DNA of 9,854 nucleotides from Hyphomicrobiaceae bacterium UBA4118 (GCA_002383105.1 DFXC01000093.1:1-9854); one strand, 5' to 3'; numbered from the stretch's first letter, positions 1 to 7,021 are shown. Made by a program: numbers and translations. Notes: generated from the sequence alone by a model not told the origin.

Positions 1-159
1 TACAATCAGAACTACAACCAGAGCTACGACTACGACAACTACGTGAACAAGAATCATCACCACCATCAGAAGCAATACAGCTACAAGCAGTACTACAATT
101 TCAGACCCTACCCGTGGTGGCTGCAGTATTACGGCTGGAATTTCGGGCCGCGTTGGTAA
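1..159 (+). CDS. C-terminal tail of an unknown Tyr/Asn/Gln/His/Trp-rich protein (5' end outside window)
   Basis: Frame 1 is open from the first base to a TAA at 157-159, giving 52 residues. The first half is dominated by Tyr, Asn and Gln (it begins YNQNYNQSYDYDNY). A run of four His follows at residues 19-22. The end is strongly aromatic, with YPWW at residues 37-40 and a final GWNFGPRW. I count 12 Tyr, 4 Trp and 2 Phe, so 18 of 52 residues are aromatic. Codons such as TAC, AAT, AAG and CAG make this stretch visibly less GC-rich than the genes that follow. That is expected from the composition and need not mean gene transfer. I do not recognise the family. Such low-complexity, aromatic-rich tails occur in exported or surface proteins, but the N-terminus that would show a signal peptide is missing. 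That the frame is coding is inferred from the composition and the clean stop, not from homology. Confidence 0.6.
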   Translation, partial: YNQNYNQSYDYDNYVNKNHHHHQKQYSYKQYYNFRPYPWWLQYYGWNFGPRW

Positions 160-246
160 CCAAGCGGCGAGACGACTACACAGACCGCTTCACCTTCATG
201 ACGGTCTGGCGCGACGTCAAGGTCTGCTCCCTAGCCGGCCTTGCGA

Positions 247-273
247 GCCCGAGGTCTCTCCTCACGCTCGGGC
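247..273. repeat. Hairpin, 7-bp stem, in the convergent spacer
   Basis: GCCCGAG at 247-253 is complementary to CTCGGGC at 267-273, with a 13-base loop. It lies between the tail of the left-edge gene and the end of the methyltransferase gene, which converge here. Neither side has a clear T-tract, so a role in termination is only a guess. Confidence 0.3.
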
Positions 274-280
274 GAAACGA

Positions 281-312
281 GGGCTGCCGCCTTTCCCCCT
301 AGGCGGCGGCCC
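281..312. terminator. GC-rich hairpin, candidate terminator between convergent genes
   Basis: The arms 281-292 and 301-312 can form a 12-bp stem, GGGCTGCCGCCT against AGGCGGCGGCCC, with one G-U type mismatch. The loop is 8 bases (293-300). It ends 9 bases beyond the stop codon of the minus-strand methyltransferase gene. On the minus strand it is followed by TCGTTTCGCC, and on the plus strand by TTCGTCC. Neither is a strong U-tract, so if it terminates transcription it is a weak or factor-assisted site. Confidence 0.35.
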
Positions 313-321
313 TTCGTCCAT

Positions 322-1092
322 CTATTCCCCAAGCTCCAAGCCCTCCCCTCCCCGCAACACCGCCTCGGCCGCTTCGGTGTAGCGGCCGTCCGGCTCATGC
401 AGCACGAGCCCAGGCAGGAGCTTGAGCCCCGCCCTGCTCCCTTTCCGCCCTTGCAGGATGACGCGGGTCGCGGGCTCGCCTCTTTTAGAAAACAGGGGAA
501 AGACGGCGATGTCCCCGAACCGCCGTTCGAGCAGCTTGAGCAGGTTAGTCAGGCTGTCGGGCCGGTGGATGAGAGTGAGAAAGCCCTTGGGCGCAGCCAT
601 GGTGGCAAGGAAACGCACCCAGTCTTCCAGCGCGCCGTCCCCCATGACATGGGCGAAGGCGCGGCCCCGGTCCGGCGCAGGCCTCACGCTGCCGGCGACG
701 TGAAAGGGAGGGTTGGCCATCACATGATCATAGCTCTCGCGCATCAGCCCCTTAGCCCTCAGCGCCTCGGCGGGAGCCGCGACATCCGCTTCGACCACCC
801 TGAATCTGCCGGCAACGCCATTGCGAGCGGCGTTGCCGGCGGCGAGTGCGCATAGGCTCGCGTCGGCTTCCACGGCCGTCACCTCGAGGGCGGGGATACG
901 GGCAAGGAGGCATAGCCCCGCGACGCCTACGCCTGCGCCCGCATCAAGCACGCGCTCGGAAGCCCGCGCCGGCACTGAAGCGGCAAGGAAGACCCCGTCG
1001 CTCCCCGCCCGATGGCCCTGCTCTGGCTGCAACACGGAAATGCGGCCGCCGAGGAAATCGTCCAGGGTCTCTCCGCCTTTGTCTCGCGTCAC
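322..1092 (-). CDS. TrmN6-like SAM-dependent methyltransferase (COG4123 type)
   Basis: A cytoplasmic class I methyltransferase of 256 residues. The SAM-binding glycine loop is DAGAGVG at residues 50-56. The acidic residue ending the second strand is in VEAD, about residues 74-77. NPPF at 127-130 is the motif of enzymes that methylate exocyclic amino groups of nucleic-acid bases. The N-terminal GHRAGSDGVFLAA and the C-terminal LHEPDGRYT match the TrmN6/YfiC family, which makes N6-methyladenosine at position 37 of tRNA1(Val) in E. coli. The exact tRNA substrate here is inferred from family only. The start is GTG at 1092, with GGAG 8 bases upstream. The gene lies 15 bases after the DUF2007 gene and is probably co-transcribed with it. 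Length is close to that usual for the family, and nothing appears broken. Confidence 0.88.
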   Translation of the reverse strand: MTRDKGGETLDDFLGGRISVLQPEQGHRAGSDGVFLAASVPARASERVLDAGAGVGVAGLCLLARIPALEVTAVEADASLCALAAGNAARNGVAGRFRVVEADVAAPAEALRAKGLMRESYDHVMANPPFHVAGSVRPAPDRGRAFAHVMGDGALEDWVRFLATMAAPKGFLTLIHRPDSLTNLLKLLERRFGDIAVFPLFSKRGEPATRVILQGRKGSRAGLKLLPGLVLHEPDGRYTEAAEAVLRGGEGLELGE

Positions 1093-1107
1093 GGATGGTG
1101 CTCCGGA

Positions 1108-1338
1108 TCAGCCCTTTTCTTCGGAGATGACATGGCCGATGCCGGCCTCGGTGAGAAGGCTGCGCGCTTGCCCGATCCGCTCGTTCTCCACCAGGACGCG
1201 CCGGGGCAATATGCCGATCGAGCCTTCCAACACGCTCATATTGGTGTCGGCGACGATGAAGCCGATATCCGCCTCCTCCAGGAGCGCGCCGACATAGGAC
1301 AGAAGCACCGCGTCGTTTGAGCGCAACAGTTCCTTCAT
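1108..1338 (-). CDS. DUF2007-domain small protein
   Basis: A 76-residue protein that fits the DUF2007 family over its whole length. It begins MKELLRSNDAVLLSYV, carries EEADIGFIVAD in the middle, and ends with the conserved RVLV..E....AR.LL.EAG block. DUF2007 proteins are small, have one domain and have no settled function; the family is sometimes labelled a putative signal-transducing protein. No membrane segment or signal peptide is seen. I chose ATG 1338 because family members usually begin with MKEL. A TTG at 1347 would add only MPP. AGGACAGGGG upstream could serve either start. The gene reads away from ispB across a 116-base divergent spacer and runs into the methyltransferase gene, a pairing I recall from other Hyphomicrobiales. 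Confidence 0.85.
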   Translation of the reverse strand: MKELLRSNDAVLLSYVGALLEEADIGFIVADTNMSVLEGSIGILPRRVLVENERIGQARSLLTEAGIGHVISEEKG

Positions 1339-1381
1339 TGGCGGCAAATGCCCCTGTCCTTAAGTGTTGAGCCGGGGCGCC

Positions 1382-1410
1382 TTGACCCTTCGTGGGCGAC
1401 CGCCGACAAT
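1382..1410 (+). promoter_or_regulatory. Candidate sigma-70 promoter for ispB
   Basis: TTGACC at 1382-1387 (5 of 6 bases of the -35 consensus) and GACAAT at 1405-1410 (4 of 6 bases of the -10 consensus) are separated by exactly 17 bases. Transcription would begin near 1417. That gives a leader of roughly 38 bases before the preferred TTG start at 1455. It also makes the upstream in-frame GTG at 1392 unusable, since it lies inside the promoter. Confidence 0.55.
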
Positions 1411-1441
1411 ATCTGGAAAAGGAGCCCCCGCGGCCGATCTT

Positions 1442-1446
1442 AGGAG
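1442..1446 (+). promoter_or_regulatory. Ribosome binding site deciding the ispB start
   Basis: AGGAG stands 8 bases before the in-frame TTG at 1455-1457. No comparable site precedes the GTG at 1392. This is the main evidence for the shorter ispB product. Confidence 0.6.
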
Positions 1447-1454
1447 AAAGTCCC

Positions 1455-2471
1455 TTGGGAGTTGTCGTTAAGCTTGCCGGTGCGCGCGATGCGAAAGCGA
1501 GCCTTGCGCCGCTCATTGCGCTTGTCGAGGAGGATATGGGCCATGTCAACCGGATCATCCTCGATCGCGCGAGATCCAATGTCGAGCTGATCCCCGAGCT
1601 TGCCAGGCATCTGATCGATTCCGGCGGCAAGCGCCTGCGCCCGATGCTCACGCTCGCCGCAGCACGGCTGTGCGGCTACGCGGGCGACGGCCATGTGCGG
1701 CTCGCGGCGAGCGTCGAGTTCATGCATACCGCCACGCTCTTGCATGACGACGTGGTCGACGAGAGCAATCTTCGCCGGGGCAAGACCGCAGCGCGGCTCC
1801 TATGGGGTAACGAGGCGAGCGTGCTTGTCGGCGACTTCCTGCTCGGCCAGGCCTTCAAGATGATGGTGGACGTGGGCTCGCTCGGCGCGCTGCGCATCCT
1901 GTCCGATGCCGCCGCGATCATCGCCGAGGGCGAGGTGATGCAGCTCATCACCGCCAAGAACACCGAGACCACCGAGGACGACTATCTCGCCGTGATCGAC
2001 GCCAAGACCGCGGCCCTGTTCGCGGCGGCAGCCGAGGTTGGCGCCGTGATCGCCGGCCGGCCGAAATCGGAAGCCGCGGCCCTGCGGTCCTATGGCCGCA
2101 ATCTCGGGCTTGCCTTCCAGCTGGTCGACGATGCGCTCGACTATTCGGGCGAGCAATCGATGCTCGGCAAGAGCGTGGGCGATGATTTCCGCGAGGGCAA
2201 GATCACGCTGCCCGTGGTGCTCGGCTACCGCCGCGGCAACGCGGCCGAGCGGACCTTCTGGCAGCGTACGCTGCAGGAGGGCAATATCGGCGAGGACGAT
2301 CTCGCCGAGGCGATGGGCCTGATGAAGCGCCACAATGCGCTAAGCGACACCTTGGAGCGGGCGCGCCATTACGGCGCGATTGCCCGCGACGCGCTCGCCA
2401 TCTTCCCCGACTGCGAGGCCAACGCGGCCCTGCTCGAGGCCATCGAGTTCTGCGTCGACCGGCCGTTTTAG
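1455..2471 (+). CDS. ispB: Long-chain (octaprenyl/decaprenyl) diphosphate synthase
   Basis: This trans-isoprenyl diphosphate synthase adds IPP units to an allylic diphosphate to make the side chain of ubiquinone. From the TTG start the protein has 338 residues, normal for the family. GGKRLRP (57-63) binds substrate diphosphate. The first Asp-rich motif is DDVVD (98-102), preceded by FMHTATLLH as in IspB, with small residues where short-chain enzymes have bulky ones. The second Asp-rich motif is DDALD (225-229). Alphaproteobacteria usually make ubiquinone-10, so a decaprenyl product is as likely as octaprenyl; sequence alone does not decide. A longer frame from GTG 1392 exists. I reject it because a promoter overlaps it, it lacks a ribosome site, and relatives begin at about the (M)GVVVKL position. 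The gene is monocistronic by layout and faces ispE tail to tail. Confidence 0.93.
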   Translation: MGVVVKLAGARDAKASLAPLIALVEEDMGHVNRIILDRARSNVELIPELARHLIDSGGKRLRPMLTLAAARLCGYAGDGHVRLAASVEFMHTATLLHDDVVDESNLRRGKTAARLLWGNEASVLVGDFLLGQAFKMMVDVGSLGALRILSDAAAIIAEGEVMQLITAKNTETTEDDYLAVIDAKTAALFAAAAEVGAVIAGRPKSEAAALRSYGRNLGLAFQLVDDALDYSGEQSMLGKSVGDDFREGKITLPVVLGYRRGNAAERTFWQRTLQEGNIGEDDLAEAMGLMKRHNALSDTLERARHYGAIARDALAIFPDCEANAALLEAIEFCVDRPF

Positions 2472-2474
2472 TCG

Positions 2475-2488
2475 CCCGGTCTACCGGG
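2475..2488. terminator. Small hairpin between convergent ispB and ispE
   Basis: CCCGG (2475-2479) pairs with CCGGG (2484-2488) around the tetraloop TCTA, which contains the ispE stop codon (CTA on this strand). It sits 3 bases after the ispB stop. It could end transcription of both genes. The stem is only 5 bp and there is no proper T-tract on either side, so support is weak. Confidence 0.25.
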
Positions 2489-3356
2489 TTGCTCCAAGCG
2501 CGCTCGCGGCGATCCACCAATCGGGGTGAGATCGGGCGAGCCCAGCAGCTTCACGCTCGGCCTCATCGGCAGTGGCGAACAAGGCAAAGCAGGTCGGTCC
2601 GCTCCCCGAGAGCCTGACGAGGCGGGCGTTTTCCAGCCCTGCGAGAGCGGCGAGCACCTGTTTAATGGCAGGCGCCAGACGCATGGCCGGCGCCTCCAGA
2701 TCGTTGCCGCGGGGTGCGAGATAGTCGAGCAGCCACTCGAAGCTTCCGGCGAAGTCGGGTGGCTCCGGCGCATTTGCCGGCGACACCGGTAACGGCGCCG
2801 CGCCGAGCGCGGCATAAACCGCTTCGGTGGCAAGCGGGAGCCTCGGATTGGCGAGAAGCACACCACAAGGCGGGAAGCCGCGCACGCCGCTTACGATCTC
2901 GCCGCGCCCGGTCATCAGCGCCGGACGGCTCTTAAGACAGACGCTCACGTCGGAGCCGAGCCTCGGCGCAATCAGGGCCAGATCCGCCTCGGAGAGCGCG
3001 CCGTCATTGGCGCTCCCGATCAGCCGCAAGGCGGCAGCCGCATCGGCAGAGCCGCCGCCGAGGCCCGCAGCGACAGGAAGGACTTTGATCAGAAGGAAGC
3101 GGCCGAGCTTCAGCCCGGGATGGGTGACGCTCGCCGCCTGCGCCGCTTTGACGATGAGATTGTCGCCGCCCAAGGCACCGGCGAAGGGGCCTTCGACCGC
3201 GAGCTCAAAAGGGGCTGAAGGATCGAGCTCGACGGTGTCGCCGAGCCCGGCGAAAGCGGCCAGGCTCTGGAGCTCATGAAACCCGTCGGCGCGGCGGCCG
3301 AGAACCTCAAGCGTCAGATTGAGCTTCGCCCACGCCGTGTCACGGAGCGCCGTCAT
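2481..3356 (-). CDS. ispE: 4-diphosphocytidyl-2-C-methyl-D-erythritol kinase
   Basis: IspE phosphorylates the 2-hydroxyl of CDP-methylerythritol with ATP, the fourth step of the cytoplasmic MEP pathway to IPP and DMAPP. The 291-residue protein is a complete GHMP kinase. AWAKLNL carries Lys11, the usual active-site Lys. The ATP-binding glycine loop PVAAGLGGGSADAA spans residues 94-107. GSDV contains the catalytic Asp at 136. The third GHMP motif is LSGSGPTCF (249-257). ATG 3356 is preceded by GGGGAG 6 bases upstream, so the start is secure. The gene follows the TPR gene after 35 bases on the same strand and is probably in its transcript. TPR-protein genes sit next to ispE in other proteobacteria too. 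The 3' end faces ispB. Confidence 0.95.
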   Translation of the reverse strand: MTALRDTAWAKLNLTLEVLGRRADGFHELQSLAAFAGLGDTVELDPSAPFELAVEGPFAGALGGDNLIVKAAQAASVTHPGLKLGRFLLIKVLPVAAGLGGGSADAAAALRLIGSANDGALSEADLALIAPRLGSDVSVCLKSRPALMTGRGEIVSGVRGFPPCGVLLANPRLPLATEAVYAALGAAPLPVSPANAPEPPDFAGSFEWLLDYLAPRGNDLEAPAMRLAPAIKQVLAALAGLENARLVRLSGSGPTCFALFATADEAEREAAGLARSHPDWWIAASALGATR

Positions 3357-3391
3357 GCTCCGCTCCCCGGGGATTGGCCAAGGCTCCCGTC

Positions 3392-5155
3392 CTATTGCTG
3401 CGTCTTCTCGCCCGCTTGGGTGGTCCGGTCCTGCGCCGACTTGGTGTCGGCGGTCTCGGTCAAGCCGGACTCGATCTTCTGCTTGAGCGCGACGGTCTGG
3501 TCGTCGTCAGGCTTCAGCGTGAGCGCCTGCTGCCACTGATATTTCGCCTCGAGCTTCCGCCCCACGCGCCAATAGGCATCGCCAAGGTGGTCGTTGATGA
3601 CGGGATCGTCGGGCTTGAGCTCGACGGCGCGCTCGAGCTGCTCGACGGCGCCCGGCAGATTGCCGAGCCTGAAATAGGCCCAGCCGAGGCTGTCGACATA
3701 ATAGCCGTCGTCAGGCTTTAGCTTCACCGCCTTGCGGATGTAGTCCATCGCCTGCTTTAGATTGCGGCCCTGATCGATCCAGGAATAGCCGAGATAATTG
3801 AGCACGAGGGACTCTTCGGGAGAGAGCTCGAGCGCCTGCTTGAAATCGGCCTCGGCGCCCGGCCAGTCCTTCAGCCGCTCGTTCGACACGCCGCGGGAAT
3901 AGAACAGCGCCCAATTGTCCTTGGTGGGCTTACCGATCAGCGCGATGGCGCGGGAATAGTAGTCCTTGGCCTCGCCGTAGCGCTCGTGGGAGCGCAGGAT
4001 GTTGCCGAGGGCATCGAGAGGCCGGACGTCCTTGGGGTCCTGGGCGATCAGCTGCTGGAGCAGCACCTTGGCGTCGTCGACCCGGTCGAGAGAGTTCAGC
4101 GCGAAGGCCTTCTGGATCTGGACGTTCAGCCAAAGCGGCGAGTCTTTCGGGATCTGGTCGAAGGCTTCCATCTCGAGGTCGTATTTCTTGGCGCCCTCAT
4201 AGGCCTCGGCAAGCGCCGCATAAGCGAGCGGGAAATCGGGCTTAACGTAGAGGGCGAACTGCAAGAAGATGATGCCCATATCGAGGCCACCCTCGCCGGC
4301 AAGCGCATCGCCGATGCCGTAGAAGACCTCGGCGAGGCCGTCGGCTGGAGTGACGACGAGGAGCGGCGGGGTCTTCCCGCTTTCGATGTCGGCAAGCAGC
4401 GCTTCGGACAGAGGATGGCCGGACGCCTTGGCGATGTGGATCTTCAGCGTGTCACGGGCGAGCTTGCGGTTGTTGGCGTTCACGGCGTGGCGCGCATAGG
4501 CCTCTGCGACCCTGAGCGTGCTCGGATTCTTCTTGAAGGCCTGGGCGAAGGCGAGCCGGGCGATGTCATGTTTGCCGGCAACGTCGGCGATCAGCGCACG
4601 GTGATAGCGCTGATAGAACTGGGCCCAGTCCGCATCGCTCAAGCTGTCGAGGGTGGCGAGCGCCTCGTCGGGCTTGCCGTCGGCCTCCTGTACCCAGGCA
4701 CGGGCGAGCGTCGAGGTCAGATCGGCGATCGGGCCCTGGCGTGCTGCCGAGAAATGCTCGTCGGCTTCCTTGTAGTCGCCGCGCTTGAAGGCATCGCAAC
4801 CGAGGAGAAACTGCGCGATCCTGTGGGCCGGCTCGACCTTGACCAGCTCGTTGGCAAGTCGGATGGCGCGATCCCAATGGGCCGAGGCCGCCTCAAGCAG
4901 GAACGTCTGCTCGAGGATGATCTCGTTGCTCGGATCCCCGGCGAGGGCCTTGGAATAGAAATCGGCGGCGGCAACGGTGTCGTGGTCGCCGCGGGCCATG
5001 CGGCCCGAAAGATAGTTGCCGAGCAGAGTGCCCGGATCTTCGTCCGGACTGTCCGCCACCACTTCCGAATAGGCCGCGGGAGCCGCGAGGAGCGCCGCAA
5101 GGAGAAGAGACCTCCGCGCCCATCTGCGCAGAGCCGCACGATCGACAATCGTCAT
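3392..5155 (-). CDS. Exported tetratricopeptide-repeat (TPR) protein
   Basis: From ATG 5155 the protein has 587 residues. A basic N-terminus (RRWARR) and a hydrophobic stretch, residues 16-28, form a signal peptide with likely cleavage after AYS30. The remainder is a helical-repeat superhelix. Clear TPR units lie at about 375-408, 415-446, 450-481, 484-515 and 518-550, with the signature ALELSPEE, AVKLKPDD, AVELKPDD and ALTLKPDD ends. More degenerate repeats fill 55-340, and the last 25 residues are polar and probably disordered. TPR arrays bind partner proteins; no catalytic motif is visible. In Pseudomonas, the TPR lipoprotein LbcA (PA4667), partner of the protease CtpA, is encoded near ispE. 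This protein may be its counterpart, but it has no lipobox Cys. The frame is open to 5308, but those extra 51 residues would bury the signal peptide. No strong ribosome site is seen before 5155. Confidence 0.85.
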   Translation of the reverse strand: MTIVDRAALRRWARRSLLLAALLAAPAAYSEVVADSPDEDPGTLLGNYLSGRMARGDHDTVAAADFYSKALAGDPSNEIILEQTFLLEAASAHWDRAIRLANELVKVEPAHRIAQFLLGCDAFKRGDYKEADEHFSAARQGPIADLTSTLARAWVQEADGKPDEALATLDSLSDADWAQFYQRYHRALIADVAGKHDIARLAFAQAFKKNPSTLRVAEAYARHAVNANNRKLARDTLKIHIAKASGHPLSEALLADIESGKTPPLLVVTPADGLAEVFYGIGDALAGEGGLDMGIIFLQFALYVKPDFPLAYAALAEAYEGAKKYDLEMEAFDQIPKDSPLWLNVQIQKAFALNSLDRVDDAKVLLQQLIAQDPKDVRPLDALGNILRSHERYGEAKDYYSRAIALIGKPTKDNWALFYSRGVSNERLKDWPGAEADFKQALELSPEESLVLNYLGYSWIDQGRNLKQAMDYIRKAVKLKPDDGYYVDSLGWAYFRLGNLPGAVEQLERAVELKPDDPVINDHLGDAYWRVGRKLEAKYQWQQALTLKPDDDQTVALKQKIESGLTETADTKSAQDRTTQAGEKTQQ

Positions 5156-5223
5156 ATGGTTTCGGCTATCACGCCGCCCCGAAATATTGCGGTTCGTATG
5201 ATCCCCGCCCGAAGGGTAAGCAG

Positions 5224-5264
5224 TTTTGGTCCCTAAGCAAACCAAAAGCTTCCTTGGGACCCAA
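5224..5264. repeat. Nested inverted repeats upstream of the TPR gene
   Basis: TTTTGGT at 5224-5230 and ACCAAAA at 5241-5247 form a perfect 7-bp inverted repeat. A competing imperfect pairing joins TTGGTCCCTAAG (5226-5237) with CTTGGGACCCAA (5253-5264), with a bulge on each side. The set lies in the 154-base gap between the ETF-QO stop and the TPR start. It could be a terminator, an attenuator or an operator. The sequence does not decide, and I see no convincing -35/-10 pair beside it. Confidence 0.3.
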
Positions 5265-5309
5265 TCGCGGCGCGTTTGTGGCCGTTTCCGCGACATAGGC
5301 GCGCCCACT

Positions 5310-6971
5310 TCACATATTCACGTAATTCGGCCCGTCGCCCCCCTCCGGAGGCACCCAATTAATGTTTTGCGCGGGGTCCTTCACGTCGCAGGTTTTGCAG
5401 TGGACGCAGTTCTGGGCGTTGATTTGGAAGCGCAGGCGATCGCCTTCTCTCACCACCTCGTAGACCTGGGCCGGGCAATAGCGCTGGGCGGGCTCGGCAT
5501 AGTCCGGGAGATTGTGCTCGATGGGGATCGAGGGATCGGTCAGCCGCAGATGCACCGGCTGGTTCTCGGCGTGATTGGTGCCTGACAGGAACACCGAGGA
5601 GAGGATGTCGAAGGTGAGCTTCCCGTCCGGCTTCTCGTAGTCGATGGGCTTTGCGTCCTTCGCCTTTTTCAGGCTCGCATAGTCGGGCTTCAGATGTTTC
5701 AGGGTGTAGCGTAAGAAGGGGAAGAGCGTGTTGAGCCACATATCGATGCCGCCAAGCATCACGCCGGCCAGGGTGCCGAAGCGCGACCAGAGCGGCTTCA
5801 CGTTGCGGACACGCTTCAGCTCTTTGGCCATCGAGCTCGCCTGCACGCTCGCGGGGTAGGCTTCGAGCACGTCGCCGGAGCGGCCGGCCTCTATGGCCGA
5901 GAATACGGCTTCCGCGGCCATCATGCCGCTTAGCATGGCGTTGTGGCTGCCCTTGATGCGCGGCACGTTCATGAAGCCCGCGGCGCAGCCGATCAGCGCG
6001 CCGCCGGGGAAGGCAAGGCGCGGGACCGCCTGCCAGCCGCCTTCGGTCAGCGCCCGAGCGCCATAGGCGATGCGCTTGCCGCCTTCGAGATGCGTGGCGA
6101 CGCGGGGATGGGTCTTGGCGCGCTGAAATTCCTTGAACGGGTCGAGGTAAGGGTTGTCGTAGTCGAGATGGACGACGAAGCCGACCGACACCAGCCGCTC
6201 GCCGAAATGATAGAGAAACGAGCCGCCGCCAGTCTTGTCGTCGAGCGGCCAGCCCATGGTGTGTTGGACGAGGCCGGGTCTGTGCTTCTCGGCAGGCACC
6301 TCCCACAGCTCCTTGAGACCGATGCCGAATTTCTGCGGGCCCGACTCGGCGTCGAGGCCGAGCTTCTTGATCAGCATCTTGGAGAGCGAGCCGCGGGCGC
6401 CTTCGGCGAAGAGCGTATATTTGCCGGTGAGCGCAATCCCGGGCGTAAAGTTGTCCTCGTGGCTGCCGTCGCGGGCGACGCCCATGTCCCCCGTGATTAC
6501 GCCCTCGATCGCGCCATTGTCGCCAAAGATCACATCGGTGACGGCGAAGCCCGGATAGATCTCGACGCCCAAAGCCTCCGCCTGCTCGCCGAGCCAACGC
6601 GTGAGGCTGCCGAGACTGCCGGTATAGCAGCCGTGGTTGTTCATGAGCGGCGGCATGAAGATGTTGGGCACATACACGCCGCCCGTCTTCCAGAGATAGT
6701 AGAAGCGGTCCTCGGTGACCGGCGTATTAAGCGGGGAGCCCTGCTCGCGCCAATCGGGCAACAGCCGGTCGAGCGCCACCGGATCGATCACGGCGCCCGA
6801 CAGGATATGGGCGCCGACCTCTGAGCCCTTCTCCAGGATCACGACGGAGAGGTCCTTGCCGGTCTTGGCGGCAAGCTGCTTCAACCTGATGGCGGCGGCA
6901 AGCCCCGCGGGTCCGGCGCCCACGATAACGACGTCGAACTCCATGGTCTCGCGGTCGGGAACGTCGTTCAA
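5310..6971 (-). CDS. Electron-transfer flavoprotein:ubiquinone oxidoreductase (ETF-QO)
   Basis: ETF-QO takes electrons from reduced ETF (loaded by acyl-CoA and other dehydrogenases) and reduces ubiquinone at the membrane. From TTG 6971 the protein has 553 residues, the usual bacterial length. The FAD-binding strand-loop VIVGAGPAGLAAA spans residues 15-27, and an ILEKG segment follows at 45-49. The C-terminal 4Fe-4S ligands are Cys499 (RYCPA) and Cys522, Cys525 and Cys528 (CVHCKTC). The ending PEGGDGPNYVNM is typical. The hydrophobic loop before the cluster (SSVFLSGTNH) matches the family's monotopic membrane and quinone region. A longer frame from ATG 7028 is rejected because it begins inside a repeat and adds residues foreign to the family. 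The gene precedes the TPR gene on the same strand but is separated from it by 154 bases. Confidence 0.95.
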   Translation of the reverse strand: MNDVPDRETMEFDVVIVGAGPAGLAAAIRLKQLAAKTGKDLSVVILEKGSEVGAHILSGAVIDPVALDRLLPDWREQGSPLNTPVTEDRFYYLWKTGGVYVPNIFMPPLMNNHGCYTGSLGSLTRWLGEQAEALGVEIYPGFAVTDVIFGDNGAIEGVITGDMGVARDGSHEDNFTPGIALTGKYTLFAEGARGSLSKMLIKKLGLDAESGPQKFGIGLKELWEVPAEKHRPGLVQHTMGWPLDDKTGGGSFLYHFGERLVSVGFVVHLDYDNPYLDPFKEFQRAKTHPRVATHLEGGKRIAYGARALTEGGWQAVPRLAFPGGALIGCAAGFMNVPRIKGSHNAMLSGMMAAEAVFSAIEAGRSGDVLEAYPASVQASSMAKELKRVRNVKPLWSRFGTLAGVMLGGIDMWLNTLFPFLRYTLKHLKPDYASLKKAKDAKPIDYEKPDGKLTFDILSSVFLSGTNHAENQPVHLRLTDPSIPIEHNLPDYAEPAQRYCPAQVYEVVREGDRLRFQINAQNCVHCKTCDVKDPAQNINWVPPEGGDGPNYVNM

Positions 6972-6979
6972 ACCTGCAG

Positions 6980-6983
6980 CTCC
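6980..6983 (-). promoter_or_regulatory. Ribosome binding site supporting the TTG start of ETF-QO
   Basis: GGAG on the minus strand lies 8 bases before TTG 6969-6971. The next internal ATG (6944) has no comparable site, and the upstream ATGs at 7019 and 7028 lie in or next to the palindromic repeat. Confidence 0.5.
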
Positions 6984-7021
6984 ACGTTGTGAGGGGGTTC
7001 CACCCTCGGGTCGCCCCATCT

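Noticed and set aside
114..302. 62-codon plus-strand open frame spanning the left-edge gene's end and the spacer
   Set aside because: It is out of frame with the aromatic-rich tail, crosses a hairpin and has no recognisable features.
241..855. 204-codon plus-strand open frame opposite the methyltransferase gene
   Set aside because: It overlaps the convincing minus-strand methyltransferase, and its translation is low in conserved patterning.
1392..1454. N-terminal extension of IspB from GTG 1392
   Set aside because: A promoter covers it, there is no ribosome site before it, and the encoded residues do not resemble the family N-terminus.
3986..5236. 416-codon plus-strand open frame opposite the TPR gene
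   Set aside because: It mirrors the minus-strand TPR gene, has no recognisable family motif, and is the usual shadow of GC-rich third codon positions.
5156..5308. 51-residue N-terminal extension of the TPR protein
   Set aside because: It would place the clear signal peptide in the middle of the chain, and it starts 2 bases beyond the ETF-QO stop without a ribosome site.
5359..6597. 412-codon minus-strand open frame inside ETF-QO
   Set aside because: It is an out-of-frame reading of ETF-QO, extremely rich in Arg, Ala and Gly, while the ETF-QO frame itself is complete and conserved.
5943..6824. 293-codon plus-strand open frame opposite ETF-QO
   Set aside because: It lies wholly antisense to a well-supported gene, and its protein shows no family signature.
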